Shown piece after piece: positions 56,514 through 64,000 of a DNA stretch of 64,000 bases; the stretch's first letter is position 1, and every line of letters begins with the position of its first letter. The stretch covers positions 2,829,659-2,893,658 of the forward strand of contig BQKD01000001.1 of assembly GCA_022834735.1 (NCBI GenBank). Direction: 5' to 3'. The translations under genes were made by a program, and so were the position numbers. Below the pieces are notes generated by a model. That model ran no database searches. It was not told where the DNA came from and saw only the letters and a program-made list of their open reading frames with translations. This DNA comes from Erysipelotrichaceae bacterium OPF54. Lineage in GTDB: Bacteria > Bacillota_I > Bacilli_A > Erysipelotrichales > Erysipelotrichaceae.

Positions 56514-56735
56514 TCAGCATGCATGGACCATATATTGATCGATCATGCTGCAGGGAACATGTTTTGTCCTCCGTTTATCGACGTTCTGAATGAGCATTTT
56601 CCACATTTCGTATTCAAATACAACTTCGAGAATTTTATATGTTTCTCCTGAACGGTCGATCAGATGATTATCTTTTTTTATATCCTGCATGCAGGCTGGC
56701 CGCAGCTGCTGTTTCTTCGGTTTTTGAATGATCAT
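56514..56735 (-). CDS. Small protein, unknown function
   Basis: This 73-aa protein uses the ATG at 56735 behind AAAGAAAGGAGCACACA. It is soluble, basic at the start and contains DIKKDNHLIDRSGETYKILEVVFEYEMWKM-like beta strands (residues about 18-47) that resemble a small beta-barrel. The family is not recognised. It has its own terminator. Confidence 0.65.
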   Translation of the reverse strand: MIIQKPKKQQLRPACMQDIKKDNHLIDRSGETYKILEVVFEYEMWKMLIQNVDKRRTKHVPCSMIDQYMVHAC

Positions 56736-56885
56736 TGTGTGCTCCTTTCTTTCTATGCGCTGCATTATATAGGATGCGTGTGTCATGATTCATCTTTTTT
56801 GCCTGAGAAAAACGTTTCCATGCATTTTACATTGTCTTTTTTCGTTTTATGGTATACTTGTATGGAAATTTGAAGGAGAACATGA

Positions 56886-57734
56886 ATGTTAAAAACGATA
56901 CTGGAAGGCATCCTGATCGGAATTGCCAATATCATTCCGGGCGTGAGCGGAGGAACGATGATGGTCGCGCTCGGTATTTACGACAAACTGATCGAATCGA
57001 TCACCCACCTGTTCAGCCGGTTCAAAAAAAGCATGCGCTTTCTTATGCCGATCTTTGTCGGCATCGCTGTGGCGATCGTCGTCTTTTCGAGACTGTTCGA
57101 GTTTCTGATCGAAACCTACCCGATCCCGACCAATCTCGCTTTCTGCGGGCTGATCCTCGGAAGCGTTCCATTTATTACGAAGCATGTCAAAAACAAGGGC
57201 TTCGATCTGAGCATGGCGATCCCGTGCATCGTCTTTTTCATGATCGTCATCGCGATGGCGGTCGCTTCAGGCGGAGCGGATTCGCAAGCCGACATGAATC
57301 TGAATTTTGTGAATGTGATCCTGCTCTTTCTTATCGGGATCGTTGCGGCTGCCACGATGGTCATCCCGGGCGTGAGCGGCAGCATGATGCTCATGACCTT
57401 AGGATATTACGAACCGATCCTTTCGACCGTCAATCTGGCTGTGGATTCGCTTGTTCATTTTAATCTGAATTCCCTGCTGTACTGTGTCGGCGTATTTATT
57501 CCGTTCGGCCTTGGGATCGTGGTCGGTGTTTTTGCGATCGCGAAGCTCATCGAATGGCTGTTCGAGCGGTTCCAGACCCAGACGTACTGGGCGATCATCG
57601 GTCTTCTGCTGGCTAGTCCGATCGCGATCCTGCTCAATACGGACTGGTCTTCTTTTTCGATCATTCAGCTGATGATCGGCATCCTGACCTTCGCGTTCGG
57701 CTGGTTCCTTTCCAGCAAACTGGGCGGAGAGTAA
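56886..57734 (+). CDS. DUF368 protein, undecaprenyl-phosphate carrier (PopT type)
   Basis: This 282-aa protein has about eight membrane helices and two copies of the DUF368 motif PGVSGG/S (IIPGVSGGTMMVALG near residue 18 and VIPGVSGSMMLMTLG near 160). DUF368 proteins have been reported to move undecaprenyl phosphate back across the membrane for reuse in wall and glycan synthesis. The RBS is GAAGGAGAAC. It lies beside murB in the convergent orientation. Confidence 0.92.
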   Translation: MLKTILEGILIGIANIIPGVSGGTMMVALGIYDKLIESITHLFSRFKKSMRFLMPIFVGIAVAIVVFSRLFEFLIETYPIPTNLAFCGLILGSVPFITKHVKNKGFDLSMAIPCIVFFMIVIAMAVASGGADSQADMNLNFVNVILLFLIGIVAAATMVIPGVSGSMMLMTLGYYEPILSTVNLAVDSLVHFNLNSLLYCVGVFIPFGLGIVVGVFAIAKLIEWLFERFQTQTYWAIIGLLLASPIAILLNTDWSSFSIIQLMIGILTFAFGWFLSSKLGGE

Positions 57735-57759
57735 TATCAAATATCTGCACCCATTCATA

Positions 57760-57793
57760 CATGAACCTGTTCCAAAAAGGGACAGGTTTTTCT
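57760..57793 (+). terminator. Terminator after DUF368
   Basis: AACCTGTTCC and GGGACAGGTT with loop AAAAA are followed by a T-run. Confidence 0.8.
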
Positions 57794-57848
57794 TTTATCA
57801 GAACTTCGGTGTTCGATTTACGAGGAATACGAACTATCTGCATTTAAG

Positions 57849-57890
57849 CAAAAAAACGATAACACTTAAATCGTCATGTTATCGTTTGAA
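57849..57890 (-). terminator. Terminator after murB
   Basis: AAACGATAACA and TGTTATCGTTT pair on the minus strand, followed by a T-run at the far side. Confidence 0.7.
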
Positions 57891-57907
57891 TTGGCAAATC
57901 CAATATA

Positions 57908-58771
57908 TTACTTATTATGCACCTGTTTTACTTCGCACTCCAGCCATACCCCGTGATCCTCATGCACCTTCCGGCGCACCTGTTCGATCAGATCCCTGAA
58001 ATCCTGCGCTGTCGCATTCCCTTTATTGATCAGGAAACCCGTATGTTTTTCAGACACTGCCGCGTCGTTGACGCTGAAACCGCGCAGCCCGCTCTGATCG
58101 ATCAAAGCCGACGCAAAATGACCTTCAGGGCGCTTGAACGTGCTTCCCGCGCTATAGGATTCCATCGGCTGTTTGCTCCACCTTTTCTGTGTCAGCTCAT
58201 CGATCCTTGCCTGCACTTCGTCCGGATCCTTCGGCTCGAATTTGTAGTAGGCATGCACGACGATCCCGAAATGATCCGTAAAATACGAATGCCGGTAGGA
58301 CAAGTCAAGATGTTCATTGCTTTTGTATACAAGCACACCATTTTCATCAATATATTCCACGCCGATCAGGACATCTTTCGTTTCCCCGTCATAGGCTCCG
58401 GCATTCATCGTGATGGCGCCGCCGATCGTTCCCGGGATCCCGCTGGCAAACTCGTAGCCGCCAAGCCCGTTCTTTGCACAGTAGGCGGCCAGCTCTTCGT
58501 TGGTCGCGCCGCTTTGCACGCACACCACATTTTCCTTTACAGCCGAAATGGCGTTGAACGGCGCGCCGATATGAACAAGCACCCCGTCATACCCTTCATC
58601 ATCAAACAGGATATTGGACCCGTTGCCCAGAATATATAGATCTTCGATATCGTATTCGCCAAGGATCTGCTGCATGTCCTCGACCGTTTCCGGATGAAGG
58701 ACGAGCTTCGCCGGACCACCGATATGAAGTGTTGAAAAATCTTTTAACGATACATTGTACTGTGTTTTCAA
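57908..58771 (-). CDS. murB: UDP-N-acetylenolpyruvoylglucosamine reductase
   Basis: This 287-aa FAD enzyme of peptidoglycan precursor synthesis starts with TTG (58771), behind GAGGAAGTCCA. FAD-binding segments are ILGNGSNILFDDEGYDG and SGIPGTIGGAITMNAGAYDGE. It also has the substrate-site YRHSYF, and GSTFKRPEGHFASALIDQ, which contains the catalytic Ser of the type II enzymes. GFLINKGNATAQDFRDLI completes it. The IS200/IS605 element begins about 50 bp upstream and may affect its promoter. Confidence 0.93.
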   Translation of the reverse strand: MKTQYNVSLKDFSTLHIGGPAKLVLHPETVEDMQQILGEYDIEDLYILGNGSNILFDDEGYDGVLVHIGAPFNAISAVKENVVCVQSGATNEELAAYCAKNGLGGYEFASGIPGTIGGAITMNAGAYDGETKDVLIGVEYIDENGVLVYKSNEHLDLSYRHSYFTDHFGIVVHAYYKFEPKDPDEVQARIDELTQKRWSKQPMESYSAGSTFKRPEGHFASALIDQSGLRGFSVNDAAVSEKHTGFLINKGNATAQDFRDLIEQVRRKVHEDHGVWLECEVKQVHNK

Positions 58772-58820
58772 TGGACTTCCTCGCTTTCAATGTTCCTTAT
58801 TATAAAAGCTTTGTGAACCT

Positions 58821-58853
58821 CACCACCTAAGTTCTGTCGAACTATAGATGGTG
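58821..58853. repeat. Left terminal hairpin of the IS element
   Basis: CACCA...TGGTG closes an imperfect hairpin with AGTTC-tgtc-GAACT at its tip. It lies at the 3' end of tnpB, where the guide RNA of TnpB systems usually ends. Confidence 0.75.
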
Positions 58854-59008
58854 CTTCTTCTCTGCGCACTTATCCTATAGATAGGGGCGCTTCGTCCTTT
58901 AGGGACTGAAGATTATCCCGCCTGTCATACAGAATCGCTCAGCATCCCGAAAACTGCTGTCTTCAGGACCCGCACGAAACCAGGACAGACAGAACCGCCA
59001 CTGTACAC

Positions 59009-60349
59009 CTATACGCACTGCAGGACAGCATTCAGCTGTCTCAAGGTGTCCAATGTCTGCGAGGTTCTTGTTTTAGTCTGGGGAACTTTTGCCCCAATTG
59101 TTATCTTTTCGGAATCGGTAAGATTCGCCGTCTTTTGACGGATGAAGTATCTCGCTCCTATATTGTATGACGCGTTCAGGTCGCAGTTATAGATCTTCCC
59201 GCTCGTGAATTCGCACAGTCCGTAGACCTTCGGAATCTTCCCGTTTCGGATTTCTTTTCCTCTCAGGACTTTTCCGCTTCCGTCGAACGCAAGCCTGGAC
59301 GTATTCCATGCATTGATGGTCGAAAACCGCATGCCGTTCAGATGTGCTTTATATTCCATCTTCTGCACGATGAACCGGTGTCTCCAGTGATGGAACTTCT
59401 GCTTTCGGCTTCCTTTCATTCCTTTCGAAAAGTCCAGATGCTCCATCACGATGCATCCGCATCCATGCTCTCTGGCAAAGCGTATGGTTTCGATTACCGT
59501 CTTCCGGCATATTTCTTCGTTCATATGCTGAGCAAAAGCCCATAGCTTCTTGTTCTTTCTGTTTCCTGAAGCCTGCTGTTTTCCAATCCGGTCCAGCAGT
59601 GCATGCAGACGGTCTTTTTCTTCTGCGCAGGAAATGAACTTCCTGGCAGAGACAGTGCCTTCTGCATCCATGACCGACAGGACCGCATCGCTGTTCATGC
59701 CAAGATCGACAGCACAGATGCGGTGCACCTCTTCTTCAAGAACATACTTTTTCTCGAAAGCAAACCGGAGCGCATATCCTCTTCCAGCCCGTTCCAAAGT
59801 GGGCGCCGAAGCGTCTTCGAGGTCGCAATGCCTGCGGATATATTCCATATCTGTTTTCTTCAGGCGAAACAAAAAGAAAGCCCAGTCTCCGTTCGAACGG
59901 AGCTTGATTTGACAAGTATCGCCAGCTTCGTCGGCTTTGAACATGTTTCCTTTATAAAAACACGGCATCTTGGAATGGTTGATACGCAGCTTCGGTTTTC
60001 TGCCGTGCATGCCGTTTTTCTTCCAGTTCTCGAGATTCGACATGAAGGAAGAAACGATTCCTATTACCGCAACGAGCGCGCTCCTTCGCAGATAAGACGG
60101 CATCTTGTAGAACTTTTTGTCGAAACCTTTGTATTTTGCCTTTCGTTTCGAAGTGGAGTGTACCAGCTTTTCCATATGCGTCATCTTCGCGTTCGCTTTG
60201 AGCATGGAAAAAGAATCATACTCCGCCAGAGCGACAGGGATGAGCCAGGAAACGGCGTTCTGATAGTATTGGATGGTGTCCTGAATTGCCTGCGTCCATT
60301 CTTTGGAGAGACGGACCCTGCAGGAAGCTGTGCTGGTATACTTCTTCAT
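59009..60349 (-). CDS. tnpB: TnpB-type RNA-guided nuclease with atypical zinc ribbon
   Basis: This 446-aa protein of the IS605 OrfB family has a complete RuvC triad: Asp215 (CAVDLGMNSD), Glu303 (VMEHLDF) and Asp390 (YNCDLNASYNIG). The zinc ribbon usually has two CxxC pairs. Here the first pair is absent (NTSRLAFDGSGKV, about 349-361), and only Cys379 and Cys389 remain. This matches a Clostridia-type subgroup of TnpB and is not random decay, since the RuvC core is whole. The gene is divergent from tnpA. A reRNA is expected from its 3' end into the left end of the element. Confidence 0.88.
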   Translation of the reverse strand: MKKYTSTASCRVRLSKEWTQAIQDTIQYYQNAVSWLIPVALAEYDSFSMLKANAKMTHMEKLVHSTSKRKAKYKGFDKKFYKMPSYLRRSALVAVIGIVSSFMSNLENWKKNGMHGRKPKLRINHSKMPCFYKGNMFKADEAGDTCQIKLRSNGDWAFFLFRLKKTDMEYIRRHCDLEDASAPTLERAGRGYALRFAFEKKYVLEEEVHRICAVDLGMNSDAVLSVMDAEGTVSARKFISCAEEKDRLHALLDRIGKQQASGNRKNKKLWAFAQHMNEEICRKTVIETIRFAREHGCGCIVMEHLDFSKGMKGSRKQKFHHWRHRFIVQKMEYKAHLNGMRFSTINAWNTSRLAFDGSGKVLRGKEIRNGKIPKVYGLCEFTSGKIYNCDLNASYNIGARYFIRQKTANLTDSEKITIGAKVPQTKTRTSQTLDTLRQLNAVLQCV

Positions 60350-60418
60350 GGTTTTATTTTACCACAAAAAGAGGAAAACTACAATTAGTTATTGTATATT
60401 ATAAGAAGAGGTGATACC

Positions 60419-60835
60419 ATGAAAAACACTTTATACAAAACGAATCAGCATGCCTGCTACCTGCTGAACTACCATTTGGTTATAGTTGCGAAATACCGCC
60501 ATCCAGTATTCGAGAACGAAGAGGTCGACAAGCGTCTGAAGGAAATCGCATCCTTCATTTTCGACGAGAAATGGAAATGTCCGATACAGAGCATCGAGAC
60601 CGACAGGGACCATGTACACATCCTTTTCGGAGGGAATCCGCAGACAGAGCTTTCGAAGCTGATCAATAATTTTAAGACGGTTTCCAGCCGAAGACTGAGG
60701 AAAGAGTTTCCTGAGTATCTTGAACGATTCTATTGGAAGCCGTACTTCTGGAGCCGGAGCTATTTCATAGGAACCGTTTCTGAAGTGACCGAAAGCATCG
60801 TAAAACAATACATCGAGAATCAGGGACAAAAATAG
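60419..60835 (+). CDS. tnpA: Y1 (HUH) transposase
   Basis: This 138-aa single-strand DNA transposase starts at 60419 behind AAGAGGTGATACC. The HUH motif is His65-Val-His67 (DRDHVHILF) and the catalytic Tyr is about residue 131 (VKQYIEN). It folds in the IS200/IS605 TnpA pattern, with NTLYKTNQHACYLLNYHLV at the start and FYWKPYFWSRSYFIGTVS in the centre. It cuts and joins at the hairpin ends of the element. Confidence 0.94.
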   Translation: MKNTLYKTNQHACYLLNYHLVIVAKYRHPVFENEEVDKRLKEIASFIFDEKWKCPIQSIETDRDHVHILFGGNPQTELSKLINNFKTVSSRRLRKEFPEYLERFYWKPYFWSRSYFIGTVSEVTESIVKQYIENQGQK

Positions 60836-60853
60836 TCCGTCCAGGTCGCCTTA

Positions 60854-60886
60854 CTCCACCTAAGTTCTGTCGAACTATAGATGGAG
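60854..60886. repeat. Right terminal hairpin of the IS element
   Basis: The hairpin has the same core as the left one, with CTCCA/TGGAG closing it. It lies 18 bases after the tnpA stop. Confidence 0.75.
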
Positions 60887-60924
60887 AATGCGGCTCTGGA
60901 ATTTCTTCAAAAGACGGCAACAAA

Positions 60925-60952
60925 AATCCCGAATCGATCGTTCGGGATCCTT
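60925..60952 (-). terminator. Terminator after the DUF308 gene
   Basis: GATCCCGAA and TTCGGGATT form the stem on the minus strand, followed by TTTTG. Confidence 0.7.
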
Positions 60953-60972
60953 TGCCTATTGAACAGGAATTC

Positions 60973-61500
60973 CTACATCGCAAAAAGGCCGATGCTCACA
61001 TCCACTGCACCTTCGCTGATAAACATAGCGCCGATCAGGATCGTAAGCAGATAGCCGCTTTCGCCAGGATTAAAGAAGAAGAACAGTGCAAGCACCGCTG
61101 TACAGATGGCGAAGAAAAGGATCCATCCCCATCCCTTCATTCCGGTATTTTTCAATTCGAACGCCAGCCAGAACGACAAGGCCGCATCGAAAATAAGGAA
61201 AATACCAACAAGGATACCAAGAAAATTCATTGTCGCATGAATATTCGAAAGCAGAACGATACCGAATACGATCAGCAAAATACCGATCCAGATATTGAAC
61301 TTAAGGATAGGCTTCAGCGCATCGGCCGCAAAATAGCTGCAGATTGCCATGATCCCGTAAAAGATCATGAGCCAGCCCATCACCATTCCAAGGACCTGTT
61401 CTTCGACTCCTGGGTACATAAAAAGCCAGATCCCGGCAATACATGAAATAATACCGATCACAATGTATGCGATTTTTGTTCCGGTACTTAGTCCAGACAT
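60973..61500 (-). CDS. DUF308 (HdeD-like) membrane protein
   Basis: This 175-aa protein has six membrane helices and the paired short-helix pattern of HdeD/DUF308, a family linked to acid resistance in Escherichia but of unknown function in Gram-positives. Helix-ending WGWILFFAICTAVLALFFFFNPG is characteristic. The RBS is AGGAGGTTATTATT. It is monocistronic, with its own terminator. Confidence 0.85.
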   Translation of the reverse strand: MSGLSTGTKIAYIVIGIISCIAGIWLFMYPGVEEQVLGMVMGWLMIFYGIMAICSYFAADALKPILKFNIWIGILLIVFGIVLLSNIHATMNFLGILVGIFLIFDAALSFWLAFELKNTGMKGWGWILFFAICTAVLALFFFFNPGESGYLLTILIGAMFISEGAVDVSIGLFAM

Positions 61501-61607
61501 AATAATAACCTCCTGTAATTTATCTATGATCTCTCTCTAAAGATCTATAATTATTATAATTTTTAGGAGGCGAAAAAGCTGTTTAGATGCATAAGCACGA
61601 TCAATAA

Positions 61608-62963
61608 TTATGCATTTTCCATTTTCTGTTCCTGAACCTCGATGTGCCCGATCCGGTACCGGAACACGATCACAAGAAAGAGCCCTGCGCTGATCCATGC
61701 CGATACTTCGCTGGCCAGCACTCCGTCGAACTCGAAAAAGCGCGGCAGCATCCAGACAAAGAAGATGCGGGAAACAAATTCGAGCATGCCCGAAAGCATC
61801 GGATAGAAGGTATCTCCCATCGACTGCAGCGAACAGCGATGCACCCATAAAACACCGAGAGCCACAAGAAAACAAGAAAGAAACACGAGACAATGATAGC
61901 CGACCAGCACGACATCCGGCTCGCTTTCCGACACCATCAGCCGCATCAGCGTTTTTCCGAACACGATCATTATAAGAGCGCACGCCGCATTCATCAAAAG
62001 CACCGCCACATTGATCTGACGAACGCCCTGTCTGATCCGGCCGATTTCCAGGGCACCCATGTTCTGTCCGACATACGTCGAAGCCGCAAATCCGAACGTG
62101 CTGCTCACCTGCTCAAGAATGATGATCACCTTGCTTGCCGCCGTGTAGCCCGCCACATACAAAGCGCCGAACCCGTTGATCGCCGTCTGCAGCACCATGA
62201 CCCCGACCGCCGTGATCGAATTCATGACCGCCACCGGCAGGCTCAAAGTCAAAGAACGTTTGAAAAGACGTCCGTCCACCTTCCAGTCCTCTCGTTCGAA
62301 ATGAAGAAGCTCGATCCTTTTCAGACAAACGAAACAATAGACTGCACTGACTCCCTGGGCCATGACGGTCGCATAAGCGGCTCCGGCCACACCGATCTGC
62401 AGACCAGCCACGAACCACACATCAAGAACTGTATTGATCAAAAACGCAATGATCATCGCGATCAGCGGATTTCTCGCATCGCCAAGCGCCCTTAATATAC
62501 CGGAAAAGAAATTATAGGCCAGCGAAACAAGCGTTCCTAAAAAAATGATATGTATATACTCTACGGCCATATCGAGAATTTCTGCGGGCGTATTCATCCA
62601 CTGCAGCATGCTCCGGCTCGCCCACGTAGCGATGATCGTCGTCAGGATACCGACCGCCACATTGAGATAAGCGGACATCGTGATCGAACGACGCAGCTTT
62701 TTTTCGTCCTTTGCGCCGAAATACTGCGAAACAAGGATAGAAACGCCCTGGGCCATTCCCATCACAAATCCGAGCACGAGAAAATTGATCGATCCGGTCG
62801 TCCCTACCGCAGCCAGCGCATTCATTCCCAGGCTGCGCCCGACCACCACGGTGTCTACAAAGTTGTACAGCTGCTGGAGAATATTTCCGAACAGCAGCGG
62901 TGTCCCGAATGCCAGGATCAGGCGGACCGGGCTCCCTTTTGTCATATCGGTCGTATTGTTCAT
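61608..62963 (-). CDS. MATE-family multidrug/sodium antiporter
   Basis: The ATG at 62963 follows AGAGGGAAGACT; a longer frame to 62996 is less likely. The 451-aa protein has twelve membrane helices in two bundles and MATE marks: PVRLILAFGTPLLFGNILQQLYNFVDTVVVGR at the start and LGFVMGMAQGVSILVSQYFGA. The second half repeats the pattern, with GFAASTYVGQNMGA. It exports drugs or metabolites in exchange for Na+ or H+. Substrates are unknown. Confidence 0.93.
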   Translation of the reverse strand: MNNTTDMTKGSPVRLILAFGTPLLFGNILQQLYNFVDTVVVGRSLGMNALAAVGTTGSINFLVLGFVMGMAQGVSILVSQYFGAKDEKKLRRSITMSAYLNVAVGILTTIIATWASRSMLQWMNTPAEILDMAVEYIHIIFLGTLVSLAYNFFSGILRALGDARNPLIAMIIAFLINTVLDVWFVAGLQIGVAGAAYATVMAQGVSAVYCFVCLKRIELLHFEREDWKVDGRLFKRSLTLSLPVAVMNSITAVGVMVLQTAINGFGALYVAGYTAASKVIIILEQVSSTFGFAASTYVGQNMGALEIGRIRQGVRQINVAVLLMNAACALIMIVFGKTLMRLMVSESEPDVVLVGYHCLVFLSCFLVALGVLWVHRCSLQSMGDTFYPMLSGMLEFVSRIFFVWMLPRFFEFDGVLASEVSAWISAGLFLVIVFRYRIGHIEVQEQKMENA

Positions 62964-63135
62964 AGTCTTCCCTCTTCTTTCGTAACTTCGTGTCATAAGT
63001 TGCCGAAATTATACATAATTAATTATTTTGCTTCAACTCTTTATTTGCTCATTTGGAAAAAATGAATCATGTTTATGTTTTTATAAAGGAAATCGTGATA
63101 AAATATAAAAAATGAAAGGGTTTTCAGGTGAGAGT

Positions 63136-64000
63136 ATGACAAAAAGAAGGGCAGGGTTGCTGCTTCCAATGTTTTCTGTTCCTGCGAATCAAGGGATCGG
63201 TGATCTTGGCCAGAAGACGATCCGCATGATCGACGAGATCGCGGCTGCGGGTTATAAGATCTGGGAAATACTGCCGCTTCAAATGACCGGCGTTTCTCAT
63301 TCCCCGTACCAGACACTGTCCAGCTTCGCAGGCGATCCGATCTATATCAACATAGACCGGTTATCCGAAATCGGGCTTCTGACACAAAGCTCGATCGTCA
63401 ACTGCAACAAATTCAAGGACGTCGTTTACTACGATGAAGTGCGCGCCTTCAAGGAAACGTACTTCCGCAAAGCGTTCAGGGTATTCAGGAAAAATTTCGA
63501 GATGTATAAAGAAGAGTTCGAGAAATTCGCCAGCGAGGCTTTCTGGCTGAAAGACTGGTGCATTTATGCGCTTTTCAAATCCCTGTATGACAATGTGGCA
63601 TGGATCGACTGGGAAGAGGAATACCGCGATTATCCGCTCGATCCGAGCAACATCGATCTGAAAGAACACCAGAACGAGCTTTTTTATCAGGCCTTTCTGC
63701 AGTTCATCTTTTATAAACAGCTCGACGAAGTAACCGAGTATGCCCACTCCAAAGGGCTCATGATCATGAACGATATGCCGTTTTATGTCGATTACGACAG
63801 CGCGGAAGTATGGATGAACCGGGCACGCTTTCTGCTTGGCGAAAACGGCCGGCCCAGCTTTGTGGCCGGATGTCCGCCGGACACGCTCACGAAAGGACAG
63901 CGCTGGGACATGCCTCTGTACAACTTCAAGGCGCAGGCAGCCGAAGGCTACCGTTTCTGGAAGGACCGGGCCAGCTGGCTTTCAAGAAATTTCGATATTT
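63136..64000 (+). CDS. malQ: 4-alpha-glucanotransferase, 5' part
   Basis: The gene starts at 63136 behind GGTGAGAGT and runs off the right edge, with 288 codons present. GH77 amylomaltase marks are RAGLLLPMFSVPANQGIGDLG, IWEILPLQMTGVSHSPYQTLSSFAGDPIYIN, and IMNDMPFYVDYDSAEVWM. The catalytic residues come later, outside the window. It rearranges maltodextrins in glycogen or starch use. Confidence 0.93.
   Translation, partial: MTKRRAGLLLPMFSVPANQGIGDLGQKTIRMIDEIAAAGYKIWEILPLQMTGVSHSPYQTLSSFAGDPIYINIDRLSEIGLLTQSSIVNCNKFKDVVYYDEVRAFKETYFRKAFRVFRKNFEMYKEEFEKFASEAFWLKDWCIYALFKSLYDNVAWIDWEEEYRDYPLDPSNIDLKEHQNELFYQAFLQFIFYKQLDEVTEYAHSKGLMIMNDMPFYVDYDSAEVWMNRARFLLGENGRPSFVAGCPPDTLTKGQRWDMPLYNFKAQAAEGYRFWKDRASWLSRNFDI

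Larger units (their letters stand above)
58821..60886. mobile_element. IS200/IS605-family element
   Basis: The element carries divergent tnpA (right) and tnpB (left), the IS605 layout. Its ends have matching subterminal hairpins: 58821-58853 and 60854-60886 share the core CCACCTAAGTTCTGTCGAAC and then TATAGATGG. The flanks differ (CA/TG and CT/AG pairs). Such hairpins are recognised by the single-strand Y1 transposase. There is no terminal inverted repeat and no target duplication, as expected. Exact cut sites cannot be fixed from one copy. Both genes are intact, so it may be active. Confidence 0.85.

Overview
The window looks like the chromosome of an anaerobic, Gram-positive Bacillota, most likely of the Erysipelotrichia type. 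This placement is inferred from gene content, not from an rRNA comparison. The GC content is middling. Most genes have strong AGGAGG-type ribosome binding sites, and the intrinsic terminators are hairpins followed by T-runs. The only ribonucleotide reductase seen is the oxygen-sensitive NrdD/NrdG pair. Other Bacillota-like marks are an ER-type (SipW-like) signal peptidase, a fused PotCD, a DUF368 undecaprenyl-phosphate carrier, and CsoR/CopA copper control.

Layout. 1-5560: a minus-strand operon (SipW-like peptidase, TPR protein, orphan ABC permease, GT2 glycosyltransferase, GNAT), then a small protein and a ROK kinase. 5651-10900: a minus-strand rRNA operon (16S-23S-5S, no tRNA in the spacers) with two tandem promoters. 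10890-17686: one tightly overlapping operon hemA-hemC-cobA/hemD-hemB-hemL-sirC/cbiX, which carries every activity needed to go from glutamyl-tRNA to siroheme (or a cobalt analogue). 17800-25000: an SDR oxidoreductase, nrdD-DUF1653-nrdG behind palindromic operators, and secreted and small membrane proteins. 25350-31420: a C39-like peptidase, an XRE regulator, an ECF sigma factor with a membrane partner, and csoR-copA with a CsoR operator lying on the promoter spacer. 31470-38500: membrane proteins, gpmA, a GH4 phospho-glucosidase, an FMN hydroxy-acid dehydrogenase and an iron-sulfur aldo/keto reductase. 38520-44700: a surface-polymer acylation group (SGNH, DUF4358, MBOAT, DHHW), an SH3-domain protein and a separate acyltransferase. 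44729-46962: a 303-bp direct repeat carrying a 90-aa gene, flanking an AT-rich foreign segment with a transposase remnant and an unrecognised two-gene cassette. 47009-52534: regulator-potA-potB-potCD-HAD, the polyamine uptake operon. 52743-56400: a phospho-beta-glucoside locus (PTS IIC, RpiR regulator, GH1) sharing a putative operator and cre-like sites. 56500-64000: DUF368, murB, an intact-looking IS200/IS605 element (tnpA and an atypical tnpB) just upstream of murB, a DUF308 protein, a MATE exporter and the start of malQ.

The most unusual items are four. The PotA ATPase has two Ig-like repeats of surface-protein type inside its C-terminal TOBE region. A single copA frame contains a perfect internal ribosome binding site in front of a CopZ-like domain. 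The AT-rich two-gene cassette between direct repeats has a private palindromic operator. The RpiR regulator has a shared operator overlapping cre-like sites. Everything here was read by eye; family assignments are by motif and no database search was run.
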